This document shows positions 1 through 9,223 of a stretch of 64,000 bases of DNA, one piece after another. Position 1 is the first letter of the stretch. Each line of letters begins with the position of its first letter. This DNA comes from Candidatus Woesearchaeota archaeon (GTDB taxonomy: Archaea; Nanobdellota; Nanobdellia; Woesearchaeales; ARS49), in contig JASMHM010000003.1 in assembly GCA_030750765.1 (NCBI GenBank), forward strand, positions 1 through 64,000. Direction: 5' to 3'. The translations under genes were made by a program, and so were the position numbers. The notes below the pieces were generated by a model. It saw nothing but the letters and a program-made list of their open reading frames with translations. It did not search any database and was not told the DNA's origin.

Positions 1-735
1 GAGACTGGCGAGCATGCAGAGCCAGATCAAGAGCGTTGGGTGGCCGACCCTGTAGACGGAACCACCGTGCGTCTGATAGGAGGAAACTTGTGGAGTAGCG
101 TGCTGGCACTTATTGATCCCGTAACCCAAAACATATCCTTTGTCAGCGTCTACCAGCCTACCGCCCACACACAATATCTTTTTGTTGATGGAAAGGGAAG
201 TTGGAAGGAGACCGTCGTCCACGAAGTCGGACGGCGTCCTAGAAGGCAATCAACGTGGATGTATGGAGAGGATAGTTCTGCACTAGGAGAACTCAGAGGG
301 TGCGCATACATTCCTGCAAGATACAAAAAAAACGTTCCAGGCATGGATTGCAAGCTCGAAAGCATTTTCAGATACATCCATCACCCCGAAATCAAAGACG
401 GTCGCGACTATCGCATCGCTGACGTCAGACCCGGAAGTGGAAGTGCGTCCTTGATGGCGTGTCATGTTGCAGATGGACGCATGGAATTCCAAGTCTTGTA
501 CCAGCAAGGAGCCTACGATCTCTTAGGATTTAAGATAGCAGAGGCTGCACACCGTGAGGCTAGCGCAGGATTCAAGGACCACGAAGAGGGAGATATCAAC
601 TTAATCACAACCGCAGGTCTAAGACGCGTGAACGGTGCAGTGTACAACAAAGAAACTACCAAGCGATTAGTGAATACTCTTTTGCTCCACCCAGAAGCGA
701 GCACCGTCGACGAGTTAACAGCACTCATGGAGTAG
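1..735 (+). CDS. Unrecognised protein, 5' end cut by window edge
   Basis: The frame is open from base 1, so the GTG at 40 listed in the track is probably internal and the gene starts outside the window. I do not recognise the family. A stretch around CHVADGRMEFQVLYQQ faintly recalls the thymidylate synthase fold (Cys followed by a DG turn and a Gln-rich strand), but I see no ThyA signature that would justify naming it. It ends 36 nt before the aIF5A start, which has its own TATA box, so the two are separate transcripts. Confidence 0.6.
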   Translation, partial: ETGEHAEPDQERWVADPVDGTTVRLIGGNLWSSVLALIDPVTQNISFVSVYQPTAHTQYLFVDGKGSWKETVVHEVGRRPRRQSTWMYGEDSSALGELRGCAYIPARYKKNVPGMDCKLESIFRYIHHPEIKDGRDYRIADVRPGSGSASLMACHVADGRMEFQVLYQQGAYDLLGFKIAEAAHREASAGFKDHEEGDINLITTAGLRRVNGAVYNKETTKRLVNTLLLHPEASTVDELTALME

Positions 736-741
736 CAAACC

Positions 742-749
742 TTTATAAA
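742..749 (+). promoter_or_regulatory. TATA box of aIF5A
   Basis: TTTATAAA centred 26.5 nt upstream of the ATG at 772. This is the clearest example of the spacing seen throughout the window. It implies transcription starts at the start codon (leaderless mRNA). Confidence 0.75.
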
Positions 750-771
750 CTCCCAACTTGTGAGCAGAATC

Positions 772-1170
772 ATGGATACAAAGAATGTTCCTGCTAATAA
801 CATCAAGGTTGGCAGTTTCATCCTAATCGAGGGTGTGTGTTGCAAAGTAGTAGACACAGCCACGAGCAAGAGTGGCAAACACGGCCATGCAAAATGCAGA
901 ATAGTGGCAGTAAGTCTTGTAGGTAACAAGAAAAAAGACATTGTCATGGGTTCACAATCAAGCGTAGAAGTTCCCATCATCGAAAAGAAGAACGCCCAAG
1001 TGATGAGCGTCTCTGGCGATACCGCCAACGTGATGGATCAAGAAACATACGAAACCTTAGACTTGCCCATCCCAGAAGAACTCAAGGGCCAAGTCAAAGA
1101 AGGCAGCCTAGTCCTCTACTGGGTGATCGGCGATGACAAAGTGATCAAGCAAGTGAGGGAGGGTAACTAA
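772..1170 (+). CDS. eif5a: Translation factor aIF5A
   Basis: 132 residues. Archaeal/eukaryotic IF5A relieves ribosome stalling and carries hypusine or deoxyhypusine on one lysine. The modification loop is visible as TSKSGKHGHAK, with the modifiable Lys between Gly and His. The N-terminal SH3-like part is followed by an OB-fold tail. The track starts at 760; I prefer the ATG at 772 because it lies exactly 26 nt below the TATA box. The stop TAA shares its last A with the start of L40e, so the two are translationally coupled. No deoxyhypusine synthase gene is in this window. Confidence 0.95.
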   Translation: MDTKNVPANNIKVGSFILIEGVCCKVVDTATSKSGKHGHAKCRIVAVSLVGNKKKDIVMGSQSSVEVPIIEKKNAQVMSVSGDTANVMDQETYETLDLPIPEELKGQVKEGSLVLYWVIGDDKVIKQVREGN

Positions 1171-1331
1171 TGGCAAAATTTCCAGAAGCTGAGGCAAGAC
1201 TCAGAATCAACAAGTTCGTCTGCAGACGGTGTAAAACTGTCATGCGCGGACCCAGTATCAAGTTCGTCAAAAAAGAGATCAAGTGCCGCAGTTGTGCGGG
1301 CAGAGCTTTCAAGGCGAAACGCAAAAAATGA
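1170..1331 (+). CDS. rpl40e: Ribosomal protein L40e
   Basis: 53 residues, too short for the ORF track. The sequence begins MAKFPEAEARLRINKFVCRR and has a four-cysteine zinc ribbon, CRRC and CRSC, which is the archaeal free-standing L40e (in eukaryotes fused to ubiquitin). The start ATG overlaps the aIF5A stop by one base, and its TGA stop overlaps the ATG of the next gene (ATGA), so aIF5A, L40e and the protease form a tight operon. Confidence 0.93.
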   Translation: MAKFPEAEARLRINKFVCRRCKTVMRGPSIKFVKKEIKCRSCAGRAFKAKRKK

Positions 1332-2458
1332 TTAACGACGCTTCACTGACTTTAATCTTTGTAGCGTTGGTATGTCTGCTTTTATGGAGGCACCGACGCA
1401 AGATCGAGTTTCAGGGAGCCTTTCCCCTCTTGTATGTTGTCTTAATGCGCACCGGCATCGGCCTCAAAAGCATGAGTCGGATCGCAAATCGATTCCCACG
1501 CTTGTTTAATGGTGTCTACACTGCAGGTATTGGCATCGGCTTTGCAGGTATGGCACTTATCTTAGTAGAATTGGTCCGTGTAACCATCAAACTCTTCCAA
1601 GGAGGAACCTCAGGTGTCGTTCCCGTACTCCCTATCGAAGCTAAGGGCGTCTTTTACGTTCCCTTCCTGTACTGGATCATCAGTATCTTTGTGATAGCAT
1701 TAGTTCACGAACTAAGCCACGGCGTGGCTGCAAGAACCTTCAAAGTTCCTGTAAGGAGTTCTGGCATCGCATTCTTATGTGCAGTACTACCCATCATTCC
1801 CGCAGCGTTTGTAGAACCAGATGAAGAATACCTACAAAAACAGGGCATGAAGAAGCAGCTAGGCATTTTCGCTGCAGGAGCGCTAGCAAACATCGTGTTC
1901 GGCTTCCTGTTCTTAGGATTCGCGTTACTAACAGCTTGGGCAGTCCAAGACATCGTCCACGCGCAAGGAGTCAGCGTGACCAGCGTTGTGGACAACAGCC
2001 CAGCAAGCACGGCAGGCCTGCCTGAAGGCATGCGCATCACCGAAGTGAACGGACAAGAGATTACCGACACCCGCGATCTTATGGAAGTCTTAGAAGCATC
2101 AAAGCCCAACCAGGAATGGCAACTTACGACTAACGAAACCGCGTATCCTTTTGTGCTTGGAGCACGAGAGGACGATGCAAACAAAGCTTACATGGGGCTG
2201 AACCTTCAAGACAGCGTGATGATCACACCAAGAAACGTTATAGATCATGCCGCCATCTGGCTTCTAGGATTGTTTAGATGGTTGTTCGCCTTAAACATTG
2301 GCATCGCACTCTTCAATCTACTTCCTATCGGTCCTTTGGACGGCGGAAGAATGTTAAAACTTGTTCTTGACCGCTGGCAAAAACCCAAAGTGTGGAGATT
2401 TGTCAGCACTGCAGCATTTTTGCTAGTGATTGGCAACATCGCTGCTGGATTTATTTAA
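1328..2458 (+). CDS. Site-2 protease family (M50) intramembrane metalloprotease with PDZ domain
   Basis: 376 residues from the ATG at 1328, not the track start at 1283, because 1328 forms an ATGA overlap with L40e and gives a proper N-terminal membrane helix. Hydrophobic segments lie near residues 5-20, 65-85 and 110-126. The zinc site HELSHG is at residues 127-132. A PDZ-like segment (VTSVVDNSPASTAG) follows, then the third zinc ligand motif LLPIGPLDGGR near residue 345. These are the defining features of RseP/S2P proteases, which cut transmembrane substrates within the bilayer. Its substrate is unknown. Confidence 0.9.
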   Translation: MINDASLTLIFVALVCLLLWRHRRKIEFQGAFPLLYVVLMRTGIGLKSMSRIANRFPRLFNGVYTAGIGIGFAGMALILVELVRVTIKLFQGGTSGVVPVLPIEAKGVFYVPFLYWIISIFVIALVHELSHGVAARTFKVPVRSSGIAFLCAVLPIIPAAFVEPDEEYLQKQGMKKQLGIFAAGALANIVFGFLFLGFALLTAWAVQDIVHAQGVSVTSVVDNSPASTAGLPEGMRITEVNGQEITDTRDLMEVLEASKPNQEWQLTTNETAYPFVLGAREDDANKAYMGLNLQDSVMITPRNVIDHAAIWLLGLFRWLFALNIGIALFNLLPIGPLDGGRMLKLVLDRWQKPKVWRFVSTAAFLLVIGNIAAGFI

Positions 2459-3377
2459 GATCTCTCAGATACTCAAGTTGAGGCGCGACAGAGGGCGGTA
2501 GAAGTCGTTCTTCTCCATCTGCAACGATACAAGCAGGATCCAGTAACACCTCATAGGTGTGTCTCCCTCTACCAGGAAGCGTGAAATCAAGGTACGGAGT
2601 CGCACCGAAGGCACATATGGTGAAGAGCTTTGCTCCCAACGCCTCCAAGCCTTCATCAGTTACGAGAGTAAGCAGGTTGGCGTAGTGATAATAATACCAC
2701 TGGAAGCGGGTTTCCCGGTATTGAGACGAGCAAGAAGAAAAGTCAGGGTGTTGTATCTCAACATAGTTGCTAGCGGTCTCCACCAGCGTTTGCAAGGTCT
2801 CTTCCTCGGTGTTCTTGAGATAGGTTGCTACCCTATCCCAGGGCATCCCATGCAAATCCACACAATACTGCTCTACATGGTCAAGTTCGTGATGGAACCA
2901 GGAAGCCACATCATACTCGTTCTGGGTATTCACATCCGTAAAAAGAAGGGGCAAGAAGTACAGGGTCAGATCGATCTTCTTTCCTAGTTTTGTGTCTCGG
3001 TCTTTTTCATGGGTTGCCTCCAGAGTCGCGACAAGTCCTTCTCGAAAAAACCTTTTGGGCATGGTTTGTAGTCTTTCTTTGTTCAAAAACTCCACAGTAA
3101 CATGGTCAGGAATGTGTACGCGATCGTCAAGGGATGCAAATTCACGCACAAATTGAGCCTGTACTAAAGGATTCTTCCTGGCCTGTTGGTAAAATATGGT
3201 ACGATCTGCTTTTGGTGGCTTTGCTGGAGCCGCAGCAGAAGATTCGATGAATTTAGGCGCATTAATAGTCGACGGAGTGTGAGAATGTCGAAGTTTTGGG
3301 CAGTATTGTAGAAACGCAGCTCCCGCAACGAAAGCAAGAATCCCTGATAACCACCACACACGACCCATAAGGAACAT
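2451..3377 (-). CDS. Membrane-anchored protein with an HExxH-like motif, unknown
   Basis: About 308 residues. An N-terminal hydrophobic anchor (WWLSGILAFVAGAAFLQY) is followed by a soluble domain. The stretch WFHHELDHVEQYC contains H-E-L-D-H, matching the zincin HExxH pattern, with a third potential ligand nearby, so a secreted metallopeptidase is possible but unproven. Starts at 3377 (MFLMGR) or 3368 (MGR) both fit the TATA-like TATTGATAAA near 3390-3399; the track start at 3398 overlaps that box. It converges with the M50 protease with an 8-nt stop overlap. Confidence 0.6.
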   Translation of the reverse strand: MFLMGRVWWLSGILAFVAGAAFLQYCPKLRHSHTPSTINAPKFIESSAAAPAKPPKADRTIFYQQARKNPLVQAQFVREFASLDDRVHIPDHVTVEFLNKERLQTMPKRFFREGLVATLEATHEKDRDTKLGKKIDLTLYFLPLLFTDVNTQNEYDVASWFHHELDHVEQYCVDLHGMPWDRVATYLKNTEEETLQTLVETASNYVEIQHPDFSSCSSQYRETRFQWYYYHYANLLTLVTDEGLEALGAKLFTICAFGATPYLDFTLPGRGRHTYEVLLDPACIVADGEERLLPPSVAPQLEYLRDLK

Positions 3378-3411
3378 AAGTGGGGAAACCTTTATCAATA
3401 TTGGGCAAGAA

Positions 3412-3675
3412 TCACGTCTTTCCTAAGGAATAATAACGTTTTTCTACCTTATCTCCCCAGCTGTACCTTCCCTTCTCAGTCTTCACAGAGACCACCTTGA
3501 ACAGCCCTATCTTGACTCCTTGGCGAAGATGATAGTACACATTCTCCAGCGTAGTTGGAGGAAATTTCTCAAGGTAGAGCTTGTGGATCTGGTAACCATA
3601 AGCTTTCTTAACGTTCGTCAGAATAGCAACTATACGTTCTCTCACAATGCTTCCTGGAGGACGACCCCTACCCAT
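3412..3675 (-). CDS. Winged-helix DNA-binding protein (putative transcription regulator)
   Basis: 87 residues from the ATG at 3675 (MGRGRPPG), which is 27 nt below a TATA-like box at 3698-3706. The pattern of a helix, a recognition helix (TTLENVYYHLRQG) and a beta wing (GRYSWGDKVEKRYYSLG) is that of small archaeal winged-helix regulators related to PadR/ArsR folds. The basic N-terminus could contact DNA. It is divergent from the methyltransferase gene at 3736, and the two share a 60-nt promoter region. Confidence 0.6.
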   Translation of the reverse strand: MGRGRPPGSIVRERIVAILTNVKKAYGYQIHKLYLEKFPPTTLENVYYHLRQGVKIGLFKVVSVKTEKGRYSWGDKVEKRYYSLGKT

Positions 3676-3735
3676 GTCCGAAAAACATCCGACAGACATA
3701 AAAACCTTCCGAATTTTCTTCTATATAGAAAAGAA

Positions 3736-4659
3736 ATGGATGTTGCGTGGATCTACCAAGACTTCCCGGAGATCGCAAGAGCAGAGATAGAGACGCTCGC
3801 AGGGAAAGCAAAAAGAGAGGATGACCTTGTTTTTGTAGATGCTTCCCTGAAGAACTTAGAAAAAAGGCTAGCCTTCACCAAGGCAACCTACAAAATACTG
3901 TTTTCTTGCAAAGAAGAAGATCTTGAAAGCACATGTAAGAAACACCCTTGGAAGATTACTAAAGATTTCCGTGTCAGCACAAGCAAGAGTCCGGTAGATG
4001 CGGCAAAGATAGGTCATTTCATCAAGACAGCATCAGGAAAACAAGTCAATCTTCACACCCCCACCAACCATTTCATGGTATTTGGTCGGGATCGCTTATA
4101 CGTTTGCGAGCTCCACGGCGTGAATGACTCACAATTCGAGAAAAGAAGAGGGAAACATCGTCCAGCCCCTCACCCTACCACGATGCATCCCAAACTTGCT
4201 AGAGCTTTAGTAAACTTGACAGGCATCAAAAAGGGAAAATTTACCGACCCCATGTGTGGAAGTGGGGGATTGTTGATAGAATCTGCACTGATCGGATTCT
4301 CCAGCGAAGGTATAGACCTGGATAGTCGGTTGCTTGCAAAAGCAAAACAAAACCTGCAATATTTTGGCGTCACAGCAACCTTGACAAAGGGTGACAGCAC
4401 CCAACTCAAGAAGAAACTCAAGCATACAGCCCTAGACCTTCCATACGGTAGAGGCACGACCAAAAAAGATCTTGAAAAAACCTACCAGGCAATGATTGCC
4501 ATGCTCGGACGCAACCTTACCGGTACTGCAGTCATCATGTACCCGCACTGGGCAGATGTGCCCACACTTGTCAAGAAAGCAGGACTATCCGTTCGCTACA
4601 CCTTAGAAGCATACTCACATCGATTGCTCACTAGAAAGATAGTAGTTTGCTATGCGTAA
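3736..4659 (+). CDS. tRNA guanine-N2 methyltransferase (TrmG10/Trm11 family)
   Basis: 307 residues from the ATG at 3736. The N-terminal half (about 1-150) is THUMP-like and should bind tRNA. The C-terminal half is a Rossmann methyltransferase with a SAM loop DPMCGSGGLL, an acidic residue in GIDLDSRLL, and a catalytic motif DLPYGRG, where most family members have DPPYG. This family makes m2G or m2,2G at position 10 of tRNA. A TATA-like CTATATAG lies only about 10 nt upstream, so the real transcript start is uncertain. It ends overlapping the convergent gene by 10 nt. Confidence 0.82.
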   Translation: MDVAWIYQDFPEIARAEIETLAGKAKREDDLVFVDASLKNLEKRLAFTKATYKILFSCKEEDLESTCKKHPWKITKDFRVSTSKSPVDAAKIGHFIKTASGKQVNLHTPTNHFMVFGRDRLYVCELHGVNDSQFEKRRGKHRPAPHPTTMHPKLARALVNLTGIKKGKFTDPMCGSGGLLIESALIGFSSEGIDLDSRLLAKAKQNLQYFGVTATLTKGDSTQLKKKLKHTALDLPYGRGTTKKDLEKTYQAMIAMLGRNLTGTAVIMYPHWADVPTLVKKAGLSVRYTLEAYSHRLLTRKIVVCYA

Positions 4660-5111
4660 ATGATCATGCTAGAGGCAATCTCGAAATCATTCATGACAGG
4701 GGTGCTTCCTTTAACACGACGATCCTTACGGTTGATCGCACCAACAAATCGAGCCATCTCATCTGCGTCGGTCACTGGACGAATGGCGCCCCACCCATCT
4801 TGAAGATGCTCCACAATCTCATCAACCCTCTCAGGGGTCACGGACTCTCCTCGCCCCATCGCCGCGGTAATAGCGACCGACGCCATGCCCATAACATGCG
4901 GAAGCGGCATCACTTGGAAGAGGTAGAGCATGCCGTTAGGAGTGTAGTTGCCGCGCGCGCCTAGATTGCCCACTCGCTCGTCAAACACCACATCTACGTA
5001 CCCATCTCCGAGCCTCACCCCGTTTCGGAATTCATCAAAAAAGGTAGACGCATAATCATCTAGAACGATGAGATCACTTCCTCTCCACACTCGGTTTGTT
5101 CGACGGTACAT
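4650..5111 (-). CDS. Unrecognised soluble protein
   Basis: 153 residues from the ATG at 5111; the track uses a TTG at 5129. The sequence is mixed alpha/beta with a middle hydrophobic stretch (MLYLFQVMPLPHVMGMASVAITAAMG) and an acidic C-terminal half. No motif I know is present. A weak TATA-like AAGTAAAG lies at about 5132-5139. It sits alone between two better-known genes transcribed in different units. Confidence 0.55.
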   Translation of the reverse strand: MYRRTNRVWRGSDLIVLDDYASTFFDEFRNGVRLGDGYVDVVFDERVGNLGARGNYTPNGMLYLFQVMPLPHVMGMASVAITAAMGRGESVTPERVDEIVEHLQDGWGAIRPVTDADEMARFVGAINRKDRRVKGSTPVMNDFEIASSMIIYA

Positions 5112-5211
5112 AGCCACTGCTACTCCCAAATCTTTACTTCAGATATAGATATCTACAGTCTTGTCGACGATAACACCATATAAAGTTTGTTTACTACTCC
5201 AGAATTGCGAC

Positions 5212-7611
5212 TCACTTTTTGAGGTGCTTGGCTAAGTACATCATTGTTGACACGATAGCATCAGGAGACAAAGAAATGCTGTCAATGCCTAGATTGGTCA
5301 ACCATACCGCCATCTCAGGATAGGTAGAGGGCATGTCACCACAGATGCCTATCTTCTTGTTTGCCTTCTTGGCGTTGTGGATGGCTAAGGAAAGCATTCT
5401 CTTCAATCCCTCTCCGCGCTCATCATACAAGTGCTCGATAAGCTCTGAATCTCTATCCACACCCATGGTGAATTGGGTGAGATCATTACTCCCGATACTG
5501 AAGCCATCAAAGATTTTAGCATACTCTTCCCCAAGAATGACATTAACAGGAATCTCACACATCACATACACTTGCAATCCTTTGTGGTGCTGCTTTAATC
5601 CGTTTTTTGCCATGATCTTCAACACTTTCTTGCCTTCCTCAGGAGAACGACACATCGGAATCATGCATTTGATGTTGTGGAGACCGAACTCATCTCTAGC
5701 TTTTGCCAGCGCTTTACACTCTAGCGCAAACGCAGGGGCGTAGCTTTCAGAATAGTAACGCGCAGCACCCCTCCAACCAATCATAGGGTTTGCTTCCACA
5801 GGTTCGAAATTTTTCCCGCCAATAAGATTGGCATACTCATTACTTTTGAAGTCAGAAAAACGAACGATGACATCCTCAGGATAGAATGCCGCACCAATCG
5901 TACCGATACCCTCGGCGAGCTTGTCCACGAAGAACTGCGCCTTGTCTTTGTATCCCTTTGTCAAAACAGCTATTTTTTTCTTTGCATCTTCCTCCACCTT
6001 CTCCGGACGCAGCAATGCTAAAGGATGTATCTTGATGTATTCATTGATGATGAACTCTTCACGCGCTAACCCAACTCCGTGGTGGGGTAACATGGCAAGA
6101 TCGAACGCTTCATCAGGGTTGCCAATGTTCATCATGATTTTTACTGGCAATTTTGGTATGCTCTTGAGAGATATGGTTTTGACAGCAAACTTGAGTTGGC
6201 CCTTCAAAACTTTGCCCAGCTCTCCTTCAGAGCAACACACAGTGACGTCTTGGCCTTGCTTCAGTTTTTCAGTAGCATCATTCGTTCCCACGATGCATGG
6301 GAGGCCTAGCTCTCTTGAAACGATTGCTGCGTGACTCGTTCTTCCACCTCTGTTGGTGACGATGGCCTTTGCCTGACGCATGATAGGCACCCAATCCGGA
6401 TCGGTCATCTCGGTAACCAATATCTCGCCAGGTTTGAACTTCTCGATATCGTGAGCTTCGCGGATGATGTTCACCTTACCCGAAGAAATCTTCTTACCTA
6501 CAGCTTTTCCTGAGACGAGCAATTCGCCTTGCTGCTCCAGTTTAAACTCTTCATAGGAATCCCTGTTCCTGTTGGATTGTACTGTTTCCGGTCGCGCCTG
6601 TACGATAAATAATTCCTTAGTAAATCCGTCAATAGCCCATTCGATGTCCATGGGCGTCCAGTGACCTCTTTTCTTGGAATAATGATCTTCAATAATGCAG
6701 GCCCATGCAGCAAGTTGCAACACTCCTTGGTCATCCAAACAAAACTTTTCACGATGGCTCTCTGGCGTGGGAACAGTCTTGATGGGCTTGCTGCTATCTT
6801 TGGAGTAAATAATCTTGGTTGCCTTCTCTCCGAGTCTTCTTTGCACGATGCTGTGGAAGCCTTGTTTGAGTGTGGGCTTGAAAACATACCATTCGTCTGG
6901 GTTCACGGCTCCTTGGACGACATTCTCTCCGAGACCGTAACTTCCCGTAATGTAGACAACGTTGGGAAAGCCACTTTCTGTATCTAGAGTAAAAATAACA
7001 CCTGCGCTGCCTGCGTCACTCCTCACCATGCGCTGACAGCCAATGCTGAGAGCTACCTTGAAATGATCAAATCCTTTTTCTGCACGATAGGCAATCGCCC
7101 GATTGGTAAACAAGGAGGCAAAGCAACGCTTGCAAGAATCCATAAGGTCGTGTTCGCCACGAACGTTCAAGAAGGTCTCTTGCTGTCCTGCAAAGCTTGC
7201 GTCTGGCAGGTCCTCTGCTGTTGCAGAGCTTCTCACCGCAACATCCACATGCTCGCGTTTGGCTTGTTTGGATAGTTTACGATAAGCAACAATGATCTCT
7301 TGCTTCAAATCATGAGGAAAATCACAGTGTGAGATGATGTGGCGGCAGGCTTCTCCTGCTTTTGCGAGCGCCTTGACATCAGTATGGTCTACACCCTTGA
7401 GCGCTTTTTTGATCTGCTCATCAGCATTATTTTTTTCCAAAAAGTGACGGTAGGCAGTGGCAGTAACTGCAAATCCATTAGGAATTCGAACTCCTTGCTT
7501 GGTAAGGTTTTGATACATCTCACCTAAACTTGCGTTCTTGCCACCTACAAGCCCCACATCTTCGATACCCACCTCATCAAACCAGAGCACCAGGGCATGC
7601 TTCTTGTTCAT
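5212..7611 (-). CDS. ppsA: Phosphoenolpyruvate synthase
   Basis: 799 residues, the normal length. It converts pyruvate, ATP and water to PEP, AMP and phosphate, the entry point of gluconeogenesis. The N-terminal ATP-grasp part begins DVGLVGGKNASLGEM. The swivelling phosphohistidine domain has GGRTSHAAIVSRELGLP with the catalytic His. The C-terminal PEP-binding barrel contains SIGSNDLTQFTMGVDRD and GICGDMPS with the catalytic Cys; most homologs have GICGQAPS. A TATA box (TATATAA, 7634-7640) is 26 nt above the ATG. Confidence 0.96.
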   Translation of the reverse strand: MNKKHALVLWFDEVGIEDVGLVGGKNASLGEMYQNLTKQGVRIPNGFAVTATAYRHFLEKNNADEQIKKALKGVDHTDVKALAKAGEACRHIISHCDFPHDLKQEIIVAYRKLSKQAKREHVDVAVRSSATAEDLPDASFAGQQETFLNVRGEHDLMDSCKRCFASLFTNRAIAYRAEKGFDHFKVALSIGCQRMVRSDAGSAGVIFTLDTESGFPNVVYITGSYGLGENVVQGAVNPDEWYVFKPTLKQGFHSIVQRRLGEKATKIIYSKDSSKPIKTVPTPESHREKFCLDDQGVLQLAAWACIIEDHYSKKRGHWTPMDIEWAIDGFTKELFIVQARPETVQSNRNRDSYEEFKLEQQGELLVSGKAVGKKISSGKVNIIREAHDIEKFKPGEILVTEMTDPDWVPIMRQAKAIVTNRGGRTSHAAIVSRELGLPCIVGTNDATEKLKQGQDVTVCCSEGELGKVLKGQLKFAVKTISLKSIPKLPVKIMMNIGNPDEAFDLAMLPHHGVGLAREEFIINEYIKIHPLALLRPEKVEEDAKKKIAVLTKGYKDKAQFFVDKLAEGIGTIGAAFYPEDVIVRFSDFKSNEYANLIGGKNFEPVEANPMIGWRGAARYYSESYAPAFALECKALAKARDEFGLHNIKCMIPMCRSPEEGKKVLKIMAKNGLKQHHKGLQVYVMCEIPVNVILGEEYAKIFDGFSIGSNDLTQFTMGVDRDSELIEHLYDERGEGLKRMLSLAIHNAKKANKKIGICGDMPSTYPEMAVWLTNLGIDSISLSPDAIVSTMMYLAKHLKK

Positions 7612-7709
7612 GCTTTAAAAGTGAGCCCACCCCTATATAATGCTTACGACGAGGGCTTACCACTACCCAGAGCGAAAACCATATAAGAATGAACACTTGA
7701 CCCACACGC

Positions 7710-8294
7710 ATGGACCCGTTTAGCTGGTTGTTCCAGCACGAAGAAGGAACAAGTGTGGAGCACGCACTCTTACACGAACTCTTCCAAGCTAGACGGAGCA
7801 AACAGCACGTCATGATGCAAGCTCACGAAAGAAACAATCCTTTCTTGCTTCGCCATCTTCCTGCACTAAATGATCGCGTGCTGCAAGCGTTGGACAACAT
7901 CCAGCAGGCAGGTACCACACTCCTCATCCAGAAAGTGGTGGACCAGAGTCATGCACAACTCCAAGAAGCCATCCCACAATTGCAAGGAAGGCACAAAAAA
8001 CGGGCAACCCTTGCCAGACAAGCCCTAGCACAAGTTCAACAATCCAAGAAAAGTATGATCGCGTTTGCCGGAGAGGCTGCAGTAGATTGTTCTCGCCAGA
8101 TGGCAAGCGTGCACAAGAGTTTTGCACTCCTGGACCGTGCTCTCCATTCCCAGACCCAAAGCGTGGAGGACAAGGACTGGGAAAGCGTGGCACATTATAC
8201 AGAACAGGAACAGGATGCGCACGCCGCACTCAACACAAGCCTCCAAAATCTCACCCAGCACGTTATCGGATGCGCAGAAGCTAAACATTTTTAA
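7710..8294 (+). CDS. Helical protein, unknown
   Basis: 194 residues, almost entirely predicted helix, rich in Gln, Ala, His and Leu, with no membrane segment. The start at 7710 is 27 nt below a TATATAAG-like box at about 7679-7686. The pattern of long amphipathic helices resembles a PhoU-like or four-helix bundle, but no signature is present. It is followed 22 nt downstream by a lipoprotein with its own TATA box. Confidence 0.6.
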   Translation: MDPFSWLFQHEEGTSVEHALLHELFQARRSKQHVMMQAHERNNPFLLRHLPALNDRVLQALDNIQQAGTTLLIQKVVDQSHAQLQEAIPQLQGRHKKRATLARQALAQVQQSKKSMIAFAGEAAVDCSRQMASVHKSFALLDRALHSQTQSVEDKDWESVAHYTEQEQDAHAALNTSLQNLTQHVIGCAEAKHF

Positions 8295-8316
8295 GGCAGA
8301 GGGAAACGATCACCTC

Positions 8317-8913
8317 ATGAAAAGAGCATTATTGCTGTTGCTATTGGTGGCCTGCGTACCTAGCTTTGACTTCGTAGGCATAGAAAAACAAGTAGACCAG
8401 TTGAGTATCAAACATGGTGGCCCAGGATGGAAATTAGAAGGCATTGATGGCTTGATGAATCCGTTAGACACCATAGACGCACATCTTACCGATCTTAAAG
8501 AGTTACAACTACAATTGGAAGGCAAACCGCAAAAAGAAGCGAGCAGTATGTTGATCGAGACCCGTATCAGCATGTTACAAAGCCAACAATACTTCTTAGA
8601 ATCGCAAGTACTAGACCCAAGACCTCTAGCAGAGATTGTGTTGACAGGAAGTGATACCTTGATCAACGCTAGCATCGAACGATTTAGCTGTGCAAACAGA
8701 AACAAAATAATCACGGCCACCATCCTCTTAGAACGCTCTTTAAACAGGGCCCATGACGCCATCAACCAACTAGACCTCTTGTTGCAACAACACGAGTTTG
8801 CCCGCCCTATCATTGGCACAGATGACACTCGTCCCAAGTTCTACACCGCAAGATTAGGCAAGGTTTGGACTACTATACGCGTGAATAACGTTCTCGTGAG
8901 CCAATGTCGATAG
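8317..8913 (+). CDS. Small lipoprotein, helical
   Basis: 198 residues from the ATG at 8317, not the track start at 8122. The signal peptide MKRALLLLLLVAC ends in a lipobox LVAC, so the Cys should be lipidated and the protein held on the outer face of the membrane. The mature part is helical with several Leu-rich segments and two later Cys residues. A TATA-like TTTTTAA at 8288-8294 fits the start. The helical character resembles the preceding gene, but no shared motif is clear. Confidence 0.72.
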   Translation: MKRALLLLLLVACVPSFDFVGIEKQVDQLSIKHGGPGWKLEGIDGLMNPLDTIDAHLTDLKELQLQLEGKPQKEASSMLIETRISMLQSQQYFLESQVLDPRPLAEIVLTGSDTLINASIERFSCANRNKIITATILLERSLNRAHDAINQLDLLLQQHEFARPIIGTDDTRPKFYTARLGKVWTTIRVNNVLVSQCR

Positions 8914-8950
8914 GACAACCTTTTTAAAGGAACCGAGTGTTGATACGGTA

Positions 8951-9223
8951 ATGGAAATCAAGATTCTCGAAGAGAGCAAAGATCGGTTGTTGTTTGATAT
9001 TGAAGGCGAGACCAGCACGTTAGCAAACGCGCTTAAGCAAGAGCTCACCCAAGACAGCCATGTCAAGAACGCAGGGTACAACGTACCCCACCCATTAATC
9101 GAGACACCACGCATTCTGGTAGAGACAGACGGTGCAGATCCTAAGAAGATCGTCGCGGAAGCTTGCAAAAGAATCCGCAAAGAAGTCTCTAAACTGAAAG
9201 ACCAAGCAAAGGTGTTGAAGTAA
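8951..9223 (+). CDS. rpoL: RNA polymerase subunit Rpo11 (L)
   Basis: 90 residues. Rpo11 pairs with Rpo3 to form the alpha-like assembly platform of archaeal RNA polymerase. Recognisable features are the fold with GETSTLANALKQEL, the NAGYNVPHPL segment typical of the L/RPB11 family, and the charged C-terminal helix. The TATA box TTTTTAAA at about 8921-8928 is 26 nt above the ATG. The stop overlaps the ATG of the next small gene by one base. Confidence 0.94.
   Translation: MEIKILEESKDRLLFDIEGETSTLANALKQELTQDSHVKNAGYNVPHPLIETPRILVETDGADPKKIVAEACKRIRKEVSKLKDQAKVLK

Noticed and set aside
1-735. Thymidylate synthase
   Set aside because: Only a weak local resemblance; no full ThyA signature, and the N-terminus is outside the window.
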